From NCBI GenBank assembly GCA_902782985.1, contig CACZPC010000189.1:1-9221 (forward strand): a stretch of 9,221 bases of DNA. Direction: 5' to 3'. This stretch comes from Oscillospiraceae bacterium. Its GTDB lineage: Bacteria; Bacillota; Clostridia; Saccharofermentanales; Saccharofermentanaceae. Position numbers and translations under genes: made by a program. Below the pieces are notes generated by a model. The model did no database searches, had not been told where the DNA came from, and saw only the letters and a list, made by a program, of their open reading frames with translations. Shown piece by piece: positions 1 through 4,989 of this stretch (the stretch's first letter is position 1; each line of letters starts with the position of its first letter).

Positions 1-183
1 GATGTGGCGAGTAAGACGCCCGATCTCATGCAGCTGGAGCTTGAAGTCGTTGAAGGCAACGAGAGAGGTCTTGGTCTTTATAAGAAGATGGGATTTGTCG
101 AATACGGCAGGAGAGAAAATGCCATAAGGCTTAAGGACGGAAGGCTCCTTTATGAGACACTGATGGTAAGAAAGCTTAATTGA
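1..183 (+). CDS. GNAT-family N-acetyltransferase, C-terminal fragment (5' end outside the window)
   Basis: Reading frame 1 is open from the first base to a TGA at 181-183, giving 60 residues. The fragment carries the end of a GNAT fold: a beta strand (LQLELEV-like; here MQLELEVV) followed by the family's acetyl-CoA-proximal helix and turn, seen as NERGLGLYKKMGF. It then has a final strand pair with YETLMVRKL at the C-terminus. This matches the usual end of RimI-like GNAT enzymes, which transfer acetyl from acetyl-CoA to an amine of a protein or small molecule. The substrate cannot be told from this piece. The start and the earlier acetyl-CoA pyrophosphate loop lie outside the window. No clear terminator follows it. 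Confidence 0.85.
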   Translation, partial: DVASKTPDLMQLELEVVEGNERGLGLYKKMGFVEYGRRENAIRLKDGRLLYETLMVRKLN

Positions 184-206
184 ACGCCGGCACGGTACTG
201 TTAGCA

Positions 207-234
207 TTGAGTAATATCAACTATTCATGATAAT
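207..234 (+). promoter_or_regulatory. Possible promoter for the small membrane protein gene
   Basis: A TTGAGT box (207-212) and a GATAAT box (229-234) are 16 bases apart, about 30 bases before the ATG at 265. Each box differs from the sigma-A consensus at one or two positions. The assignment rests on this alone. Confidence 0.35.
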
Positions 235-264
235 ATTTTCTTGGTTAGTTAAGGGAGATATGTT

Positions 265-729
265 ATGAACAGTAGTACAAAATTCAAGGGTTGGTTACTT
301 TTGGGGGCCGGTCTGGTCCTTATCATCTCGGTCTTTCTTCCCTATGTATCGGTCAGCCTGACCATGCTCGGGGACAGTGAGACAATGAGCTTCAGGCTAT
401 TTCCTTCTGTCAGCGGGATCATTATCCTGCTTCTGGGGGGATTTGCGGTATTCATGCCTCTTGCGGGTATTAAGAACAAGTCGGCTCTTTACGGGAGCGC
501 AATAGGTATAATAAGTGCCGGACTTCTCTATTACAAATATACTCAGCTGCAGAATCTTGAAGTCGCTAATGCCAAGCTTGTCGAGGTAATGTCAATGGTA
601 GGAACTGAGTTTGGATACGGTGATTCGATGGTAAACGTAGAACTTAAGGCAGGATTCTTCATTGCGATCATGGCGATCATTGCAGTAATAGGAACAAGTT
701 TTATCTATAATCTGTCAGATGATCAATGA
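265..729 (+). CDS. Small four-helix integral membrane protein, function unknown
   Basis: The gene encodes 154 residues. The ATG is preceded by a GGGAGA ribosome site (253-258) at normal spacing. Four hydrophobic stretches are visible, at about residues 10-30, 48-69, 73-90 and 128-148. Between helices 1 and 2 is a short loop (LTMLGDSETMSFRL). Between helices 3 and 4 is a longer, partly charged segment (about 91-127). The N-terminus (NSSTKFKGW) is short and basic with no cleavable signal peptide. I do not recognise the family. Similar small proteins of three or four helices occur in Firmicutes as uncharacterised membrane proteins. It stands alone between a GNAT gene and a hydrolase gene on the same strand and ends before a hairpin region, so it is probably a separate transcript. 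No catalytic motif was seen. Confidence 0.8.
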   Translation: MNSSTKFKGWLLLGAGLVLIISVFLPYVSVSLTMLGDSETMSFRLFPSVSGIIILLLGGFAVFMPLAGIKNKSALYGSAIGIISAGLLYYKYTQLQNLEVANAKLVEVMSMVGTEFGYGDSMVNVELKAGFFIAIMAIIAVIGTSFIYNLSDDQ

Positions 730-773
730 TAAGAATAAGACAAATAAATAATTAAACAGCTAACCGAAATGAT

Positions 774-824
774 CCCCGGTGACCTCCACAGGTCGTCGGG
801 GCATCTTTATGCTCCGGCATAAAG
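774..824 (+). terminator. Two tandem hairpins after the membrane protein gene, possible terminator or attenuator
   Basis: The first hairpin has 12-base arms at 774-785 and 790-801 (outer CCCCG/CGGGG, two G-U pairs, inner GACCT/AGGTC) and a CCAC loop. The second has perfect 8-base arms CTTTATGC and GCATAAAG (805-812, 817-824) around a TCCG tetraloop. Neither is followed by a real T-run, so efficient intrinsic termination is uncertain. A third pairing, GGGGCAT (798-804) with ATGCTCC (809-815), would compete with both. Confidence 0.4.
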
Positions 825-858
825 TCGTCGGCAGATTCGGCAAAAAAAGTCGAGAAAG

Positions 859-870
859 TCATGATCATGA
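859..870. repeat. 12-base perfect palindrome upstream of the MBL-fold hydrolase gene
   Basis: TCATGATCATGA is its own reverse complement and lies 39 bases before the ATG at 910. It could be an operator or be chance in an AT-rich spacer. A TATCAT box (876-881) follows it, but I see no good -35 box at the right distance. Confidence 0.35.
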
Positions 871-909
871 TGACGTATCATCCGCTTATCAATAACAAAG
901 GAGATCCAA

Positions 910-1698
910 ATGATCGGTGACAGTAAGATAAACATCATAAAGATAACAGAAGATATATATCTTCTGGACGAAGATAATGAGGCGACAGGTTATCTGGTAG
1001 TAGGAAGGCATAAGGCTCTGCTGATAGATACCATGAATGCTCATAATGATCTTAAAGCCGTTGTAAGAACTATTACCGACAAGCCCGTAATGGTAGTAAA
1101 TACGCACGGTCACGGAGATCATATCTTCGGCAATATGTTCTTTGATGAAGCATATATCTCTCCCGAAGATATACCCCTTGCCAAGATGTTTACGGATCAG
1201 GCTGCTTTCGAAGAGCTTCTTGAGAAGAACGGGAAGACGATGCCTCCCTTTAAAGATATAAGAGGCGGCGATGTGATCGACCTCGGAGGGAGGACGACAG
1301 ATGTTTATGATATCCCCGGGCATACAACCGGAAGTATCCTGCTTCACCTTAAGGAGGAACGTATATTATTTGTCGGAGATTCTATAAATCACCATCTCTG
1401 GCTTCAGCTGGACGGCTGTCCTCCGGTAAGCGAATATCTGAAGACTCTCGAGGATCTTCTCTTCCTTCAGGATAGGGCCGATATCATCCTCCACGGACAT
1501 GCTCAGAGTCCTGACGATATATCTCTGATGAAGTGTCTTGTCAGAGGTCTTCGTGAGATCTGCGACGGGAAGACTGATAATGATCTTCCTTATGAATACT
1601 TCGGAGGTACGGCGCGGATGCACCCTTTCGAATGTATCCCGGGAAAGAATTACAGTATGCAGGATCATGCGATCATCTATCGGGAAGATAATGTGTGA
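910..1698 (+). CDS. Metallo-beta-lactamase-fold hydrolase
   Basis: The product has 262 residues, and its ATG has an AGGAG ribosome site (899-903) six bases upstream. The MBL-fold metal site is complete: HxHxDH as THGHGDH (H66, H68, D70, H71), H138 in IPGHTTGS, D157 in LFVGDS, and the final histidine in ILHGHAQ (H195 or H197). This layout fits the glyoxalase-II/beta-lactamase-like superfamily, which uses two metal ions to hydrolyse thioesters, phosphodiesters, lactones or related bonds. The substrate cannot be read from sequence. There is no signal peptide or membrane segment, so it is cytoplasmic. The C-terminal 60 residues are probably a family-specific lid. An ABC exporter gene follows after 54 bases on the same strand and is probably co-transcribed. 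Fold assignment is firm; the exact activity is unknown. Confidence 0.9.
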   Translation: MIGDSKINIIKITEDIYLLDEDNEATGYLVVGRHKALLIDTMNAHNDLKAVVRTITDKPVMVVNTHGHGDHIFGNMFFDEAYISPEDIPLAKMFTDQAAFEELLEKNGKTMPPFKDIRGGDVIDLGGRTTDVYDIPGHTTGSILLHLKEERILFVGDSINHHLWLQLDGCPPVSEYLKTLEDLLFLQDRADIILHGHAQSPDDISLMKCLVRGLREICDGKTDNDLPYEYFGGTARMHPFECIPGKNYSMQDHAIIYREDNV

Positions 1699-1700
1699 AT

Positions 1701-1706
1701 AGGAGG
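1701..1706 (+). promoter_or_regulatory. Strong ribosome site AGGAGG oddly placed before the ABC gene
   Basis: AGGAGG lies just past the hydrolase stop codon. It is 28 bases from the GTG at 1735 and 46 from the ATG at 1753, too far to serve either exporter start. At normal spacing it would serve GTG 1713, which opens an out-of-frame 25-codon ORF ending at 1790. At long spacing it would serve ATG 1721, an 11-codon ORF ending at 1756. Confidence 0.5.
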
Positions 1707-1752
1707 ATAGTAGTGGTATCATGTCCAAAAGAATGTGTGGAGCTTTATACAG

Positions 1753-3483
1753 ATGAAAGACAATCTCAAGCGCATGATAAGCTACTATAAGCCGTATCTG
1801 GGGACATTCATCCTGGATATGTTCTTTGCCATCGTCGCATCGGCGATCGCTCTTGTGATACCTCTGGCAGTAAGGAACATAACGGCACAGATCCCCGATA
1901 TGACGCCCGAGTCCGGTATGCATAAGATACTTGTCATAGGAGCCGTGCTTATAGGTCTTGTGCTTATCCAGTTCGTTGCCAATTATTACATATCCTACGT
2001 GGGCCACGTCATGGGCGCCAAGATGGAATATGATATGCGAGCGGAGATATTCTCCCACTATCAGAAGCTGTCCTTCTCGTTCTACGACGACCAGAAGGTC
2101 GGAGGTCTTATGAGCAGGATTACGAGCGACCTGTTCGAGATCACGGAGCTTTTGCACCACGGCCCCGAGAATATCGTCATCTCACTCATCAAGATAATAG
2201 GTGCATTCGTGATACTCGCAGGTATAAACGGATATCTGACGCTGGCGGCATTTATCATGCTTCCCTTTATGTTTATCTTTGCTTATATCCTCAATAAGAG
2301 GATGAGAAGAGCATTTAAGATGAACAGAGTGAAGATCGCCGAGATCAATACTCAGATAGAGGATAATCTGTCAGGTATCAGAGTGGTAAAATCTTTCGCC
2401 AACGAAGAGATCGAGAATGAGAAGTTCAAGGTCGGAAATGACGGCTTCCTGTCTGCCAAGAGAGCCAGTTACCTCAACATGGGAATATTCCATTCGGGTA
2501 TGACGGCATTTACGCTTCTTATCAACATAATAGTCATTGTAACAGGCGGCGTTCTGATGACTAAGGGACTCGTTCAGGTCCCTGACTTCGTGGCATTTCT
2601 TATGTATATAAATGTATTCACGGAGCCTGTCAGGACACTTATAGATTTTACCGAGCAGTTCCAGAACGGATATACGGGATTTGAGCGTTTTGTCGAAATG
2701 ATAAGCATAGAGCCTGACATCAAGGATAAGGATGGTGCCATACCTCTTACGGACGTTAAGGGTGATATCAGATTCGAGGATGTATCCTTCAAATATAAGG
2801 ACGGTGCACACCGAGTGCTTCGCCATATCAACCTGGAGGTGCCCGCAGGATCCTATGTGGCATTAGTCGGATCGTCGGGAGGCGGCAAGACGACGCTTTG
2901 CAGTCTTATCCCCAGGTTCTATGATGTTACCAAAGGTGCTGTCTATATAGACGGCAAGGATATAAGAGATGTTACATTGAAGAGCCTTCGCGATAATATC
3001 GGAATAGTTCAGCAGGACGTTTATATGTTCGCCGGGACCATCATGGATAATATCAGCTACGGCCGACCCGGAGCTTCCGAAGAAGAGATAATCGAGGCGG
3101 CCAAGCTTGCCAATGCTCACGATTTTATAATGGAGCTTCCCGACGGATATAACACGGACATCGGACAAAGAGGCGTCAAGCTCTCGGGAGGTCAGAAGCA
3201 GAGGATATCAATAGCAAGAGTCTTCCTTAAGAATCCGCCCATACTTATCTTCGATGAGGCGACCAGTGCACTTGATAACGAGAGCGAGAATATCGTCAAG
3301 GAATCTCTCGAGAGGCTTGCAAAAGACAGGACTACTCTGGTCATTGCCCACAGGCTGTCTACTATTCGAAATGCAGAGCGTATCCTGGTCCTTACCGAAA
3401 ACGGCATTGAAGAGAGCGGTACCCACGATGAACTGATAAATAAGGGCGGCATCTACGCATCGCTCTATAAATGGAATGAATAA
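1753..3483 (+). CDS. ABC exporter half-transporter (membrane domain fused to ATPase)
   Basis: This is a full-length multidrug/lipid-type ABC half-transporter of 576 residues from the ATG at 1753. That start has GGAG (1739-1742) ten bases upstream and gives the family-typical N-terminus MKDNLKRMISYYKPY. An in-frame GTG at 1735 would add six residues but lacks a ribosome site. Residues 1 to about 320 form the six-helix membrane domain, with the coupling stretch FYDDQKVGGLMSRIT at about 111-124. The ATPase has all motifs: Walker A GSSGGGKTT (373-381), Q-loop GIVQQD, signature LSGGQKQR (477-484), Walker B ILIFDEATSALD (497-508) and H-loop IAHRLS. It should work in the cytoplasmic membrane as a dimer, exporting a drug, lipid or peptide driven by ATP. 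No second half-transporter is adjacent in the window, so a homodimer is likely. The substrate is unknown. The neighbouring convergent TetR may or may not regulate it. Confidence 0.93.
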   Translation: MKDNLKRMISYYKPYLGTFILDMFFAIVASAIALVIPLAVRNITAQIPDMTPESGMHKILVIGAVLIGLVLIQFVANYYISYVGHVMGAKMEYDMRAEIFSHYQKLSFSFYDDQKVGGLMSRITSDLFEITELLHHGPENIVISLIKIIGAFVILAGINGYLTLAAFIMLPFMFIFAYILNKRMRRAFKMNRVKIAEINTQIEDNLSGIRVVKSFANEEIENEKFKVGNDGFLSAKRASYLNMGIFHSGMTAFTLLINIIVIVTGGVLMTKGLVQVPDFVAFLMYINVFTEPVRTLIDFTEQFQNGYTGFERFVEMISIEPDIKDKDGAIPLTDVKGDIRFEDVSFKYKDGAHRVLRHINLEVPAGSYVALVGSSGGGKTTLCSLIPRFYDVTKGAVYIDGKDIRDVTLKSLRDNIGIVQQDVYMFAGTIMDNISYGRPGASEEEIIEAAKLANAHDFIMELPDGYNTDIGQRGVKLSGGQKQRISIARVFLKNPPILIFDEATSALDNESENIVKESLERLAKDRTTLVIAHRLSTIRNAERILVLTENGIEESGTHDELINKGGIYASLYKWNE

Positions 3484-3528
3484 CGGACAGAACAAAGGCA
3501 CGCAAGGGGAGCGTGCCTTTGTTCCGTT
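3482..3528. terminator. Strong hairpin terminator shared by the ABC gene and leftward transcripts
   Basis: Perfect 13-base arms AACAAAGGCACGC (3491-3503) and GCGTGCCTTTGTT (3511-3523) enclose a 7-base loop, with outer AACGG/CCGTT pairing around a small bulge. The hairpin starts at the ABC stop codon. Both orientations end in a T-rich arm, so it probably ends the rightward exporter transcript and also leftward transcription from tetR and from the second promoter at 3718-3746. Confidence 0.75.
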
Positions 3529-3711
3529 AGTTGGAAATATGTTGAAAGTTCAGCATATTGTCTCTTATGCTTTGGCAGTCTTATTATCCTGCTTATATGG
3601 ATATGACCACCCTTTTCCTTATCCATACCTTTCCTGTCAACCCGATTCTCCGATGCGTAACAATGAGGATCAGGTTGCAATAATAACAAACGTTGCGTAA
3701 CAAGTGTTACC
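3529..3711 (-). ncRNA. Candidate leftward untranslated transcript of about 220 nt (or tetR 3' UTR)
   Basis: This stretch lies between a well-formed leftward promoter (boxes 3741-3746 and 3718-3723) and the shared terminator at 3482-3528. It holds no convincing protein gene. A leftward 53-codon ORF from ATG 3626 has only an AGGA five bases upstream, runs through the terminator hairpin and resembles nothing I know. Two more hairpins are possible in the RNA: 8-base arms at 3596-3603/3620-3627, and 6-base arms at 3552-3557/3566-3571. Because tetR has no obvious terminator of its own, the same sequence may instead be the tetR 3' untranslated region. Existence as a separate RNA is inference. Confidence 0.3.
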
Positions 3712-3715
3712 TAAC
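3692..3715. promoter_or_regulatory. Second TetR-type operator candidate (O2)
   Basis: Two 10-base half-sites, GTTGCGTAAC (3692-3701) and GTTACCTAAC (3706-3715), flank a 4-base spacer and are inverted copies at 8 of 10 positions. The tetR operator at 4471-4494 has the same 10-4-10 layout, and its GTTGCATAAC half matches here at 9 of 10. The site covers the expected start of transcription from the promoter at 3718-3746. Confidence 0.55.
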
Positions 3716-3717
3716 GA

Positions 3718-3746
3718 ATACTAACTGATTGCAATTGGAAAGTCAA
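3718..3746 (-). promoter_or_regulatory. Leftward promoter with no obvious gene (P2)
   Basis: Reading leftward, TTGACT (3741-3746) and TAGTAT (3718-3723) are separated by exactly 17 bases, a good sigma-A promoter. Its predicted start lies inside the inverted repeat at 3692-3715. It sits 28 bases beyond the tetR stop codon and points away from tetR, toward the 3' end of the ABC gene. Confidence 0.55.
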
Positions 3747-3774
3747 CCCGTGACGGCTGATTATCGGATCTTTC

Positions 3775-4446
3775 TTATGAATCCTTTGAAGGCTTATTCG
3801 GCTTGCTCTTTTTACCGCCCAGTACCTCGGCGAATGCACTGCCTATATCGATCCTGCCTGTGGAAAGACCGGGGAAATCCTTATAGATCTTGCAGGAAGA
3901 CAGTGATATCTCTGACATCATCTTGAATATCTCATCGTCGGTGTAAGGGCAGGAGCCCGATATTATCAGCATCGCGATACCAAGAGTAAACAGCCACACA
4001 TTGCGGAAAAAAGCTTTGGCATCATCACCGTCAAGACCGTACTCTCTTACGATGGTAGGCTTGATGAGTTCGTAGTTCTGCTCAAAAAAAGTAAAGGAAC
4101 CGATAGTCGAAGAAGGATCGGGGTCCTCATCGTAAGGGTAGCAAAGGAGCTTAAAAAGTCCCGGTTCATTTTTAACGAATTGTATGGTACGACGTCCCGA
4201 TGCTCTGAAAGGATACTTGTCACTAAGGCCGCCCTTGACATATTGTACGTAAAGATCATAGGCTGCCTTATATACGTCTGCTTTGAGTTCCTGCATACTG
4301 CTGTAGTATGTAAATACAGGTCTCGATGACATGCCGAGAGATCTGCCGACTTCTCTTGCCGTGACTTTCTCAAATCCTTTAACTCTGGCTATATCCAGAG
4401 CGGCTTCTATAAGCTGTTCCTTGGTTACCTGTGGTCTTGGGGGCAT
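3775..4446 (-). CDS. TetR/AcrR-family transcriptional regulator
   Basis: From the ATG at 4446 the product has 223 residues, normal for the family. The start is chosen for AAAAGG (4454-4459) seven bases upstream and for the usual TetR beginning (PQVTKEQLIEAALDIARVKG). A start at 4470 would add eight residues and is possible. The helix-turn-helix lies at about residues 28-48 (VTAREVGRSLGMSSRPVFTYY region), followed by FTYYSSMQELKADVY, the standard TetR helix 3/4 junction. The C-terminal ligand domain (about 60-205) is only weakly family-typical, so the inducer is unknown. The last 15 residues are lysine- and serine-rich. Regulation: an inverted repeat sits on its own promoter start, so autorepression is likely, and a related site lies downstream at 3692-3715. 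It converges with the ABC exporter gene, a common partner for TetR repressors, but no matching operator was found before that gene. Confidence 0.9.
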   Translation of the reverse strand: MPPRPQVTKEQLIEAALDIARVKGFEKVTAREVGRSLGMSSRPVFTYYSSMQELKADVYKAAYDLYVQYVKGGLSDKYPFRASGRRTIQFVKNEPGLFKLLCYPYDEDPDPSSTIGSFTFFEQNYELIKPTIVREYGLDGDDAKAFFRNVWLFTLGIAMLIISGSCPYTDDEIFKMMSEISLSSCKIYKDFPGLSTGRIDIGSAFAEVLGGKKSKPNKPSKDS

Positions 4447-4470
4447 ATTGTTACCTTTTCTTCTTATCAT

Positions 4471-4494
4471 GTTGCATAACCTCTGTTGTGCAAC
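4471..4494. promoter_or_regulatory. tetR operator (O1), near-perfect inverted repeat
   Basis: Half-sites GTTGCATAAC (4471-4480) and GTTGTGCAAC (4485-4494) with a CTCT spacer are inverted copies at 9 of 10 positions. The repeat begins seven bases after the tetR -10 box, at the expected transcription start. That position suits a TetR dimer blocking its own promoter. Confidence 0.75.
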
Positions 4495-4501
4495 TGACTT
4501 G

Positions 4502-4530
4502 AATATAACAAAGGAGGGACCAAAGGTCAA
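4502..4530 (-). promoter_or_regulatory. tetR promoter (P1)
   Basis: Leftward TTGACC (4525-4530) and TATATT (4502-4507) are 17 bases apart, a close match to the sigma-A consensus. The start falls at about 4494-4495, giving a leader of about 49 bases before the ATG at 4446, with the operator at its 5' end. Confidence 0.7.
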
Positions 4531-4550
4531 CGCAGCTGACATCGGTGTTA

Positions 4551-4571
4551 TATAATAGGAGGACAGGGGGG
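4551..4571 (+). promoter_or_regulatory. Possible -10 box and ribosome site of the XRE-type gene
   Basis: A perfect TATAAT (4551-4556) lies 19 bases before the ATG at 4576, but no good -35 box is seen 16-18 bases upstream. GGGGGG (4566-4571) is four bases from the ATG, and AGGAGG (4557-4562) is 13 bases away. If the TATAAT is used, the leader is only about 13 bases and contains just the G-run. Confidence 0.4.
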
Positions 4572-4575
4572 AACG

Positions 4576-4989
4576 ATGGACAGTTCTGAAAAGATTTTAC
4601 GTTTGCGCAGAAAGAATAAGATGACCCGGGAAAAGCTCGCCATGAGAGTCGGAGTCGGGAAAGATGTTGTGGAAAAATGGGAAAACGGCACCCTCAAGCC
4701 GAGCGAAGTGGAGAAAAAGAGACTTGCCAAAGTATTTAATATCGAGGCAGGATACTTTGCAGACAGGCGTCCGTCGCTTATCAAGGTAATAACGATCCGG
4801 TTGGACAGGCTAACAAAAAGACACAGGCTTGCAGTCCTGACGACTGCCGCTGTGTCTCTTGTTATATCTTTTGTGTTCCTGATGCTGGCCATGGACCACC
4901 TGATGCTCTTCTTCGGAACCATGGCGCTTATTTCAGTTGTCATTTCCTGTCTGGCATTTATATTCTACGGCAGGAATAAGAAGAACTGA
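4576..4989 (+). CDS. XRE-type helix-turn-helix protein with two C-terminal membrane segments
   Basis: The product has 137 residues. Residues 7-58 form an XRE/Cro-type helix-turn-helix (RRKNKMTREKLAMRVGVGKD then VVEKWENGTLKPS, ending in LAKVFNIEAGYF). A basic linker (about 65-83, RLDRLTKRHR) leads to two hydrophobic segments at about 84-105 and 110-131, then a short basic tail (GRNKKN). The protein should be anchored in the membrane with the DNA-binding domain in the cytoplasm. This architecture is widespread in Firmicutes and mostly uncharacterised; a DNA target or membrane signal cannot be inferred. It is divergent from tetR. Its TGA abuts, with no gap, the stop codon of the convergent GH43 gene, forming the palindrome TGATCA. 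The helix-turn-helix call is firm; the role is unknown. Confidence 0.88.
   Translation: MDSSEKILRLRRKNKMTREKLAMRVGVGKDVVEKWENGTLKPSEVEKKRLAKVFNIEAGYFADRRPSLIKVITIRLDRLTKRHRLAVLTTAAVSLVISFVFLMLAMDHLMLFFGTMALISVVISCLAFIFYGRNKKN

Noticed and set aside
1366..2160. Leftward 264-codon open frame across the hydrolase and ABC genes
   Set aside because: It is antisense to two clear genes, has no family resemblance, and its composition looks like a shadow.
2887..2911. Walker A written GSSGGGKTT in place of the classical GSGKS form in the ABC protein
   Set aside because: The essential Gly-Lys-Thr is present, and this variant is common in clostridial exporters, so it is not a defect.
3465..3689. Leftward small ORF (TTG start, or ATG at 3626) downstream of the orphan promoter
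   Set aside because: It reads through the strong terminator hairpin into the end of the ABC gene, has at most a weak ribosome site, and looks random. It was kept only as a remark under the candidate RNA.
3476..3700. Rightward 74-codon ORF after the ABC gene
   Set aside because: It overlaps the terminator hairpin, lacks a ribosome site and has an implausible composition.
4447..4542. Extended N-terminus of TetR from the start at 4542
   Set aside because: It would cover the tetR promoter and operator and lie upstream of the predicted transcription start. ATG 4446 has a ribosome site and the family-typical N-terminus.
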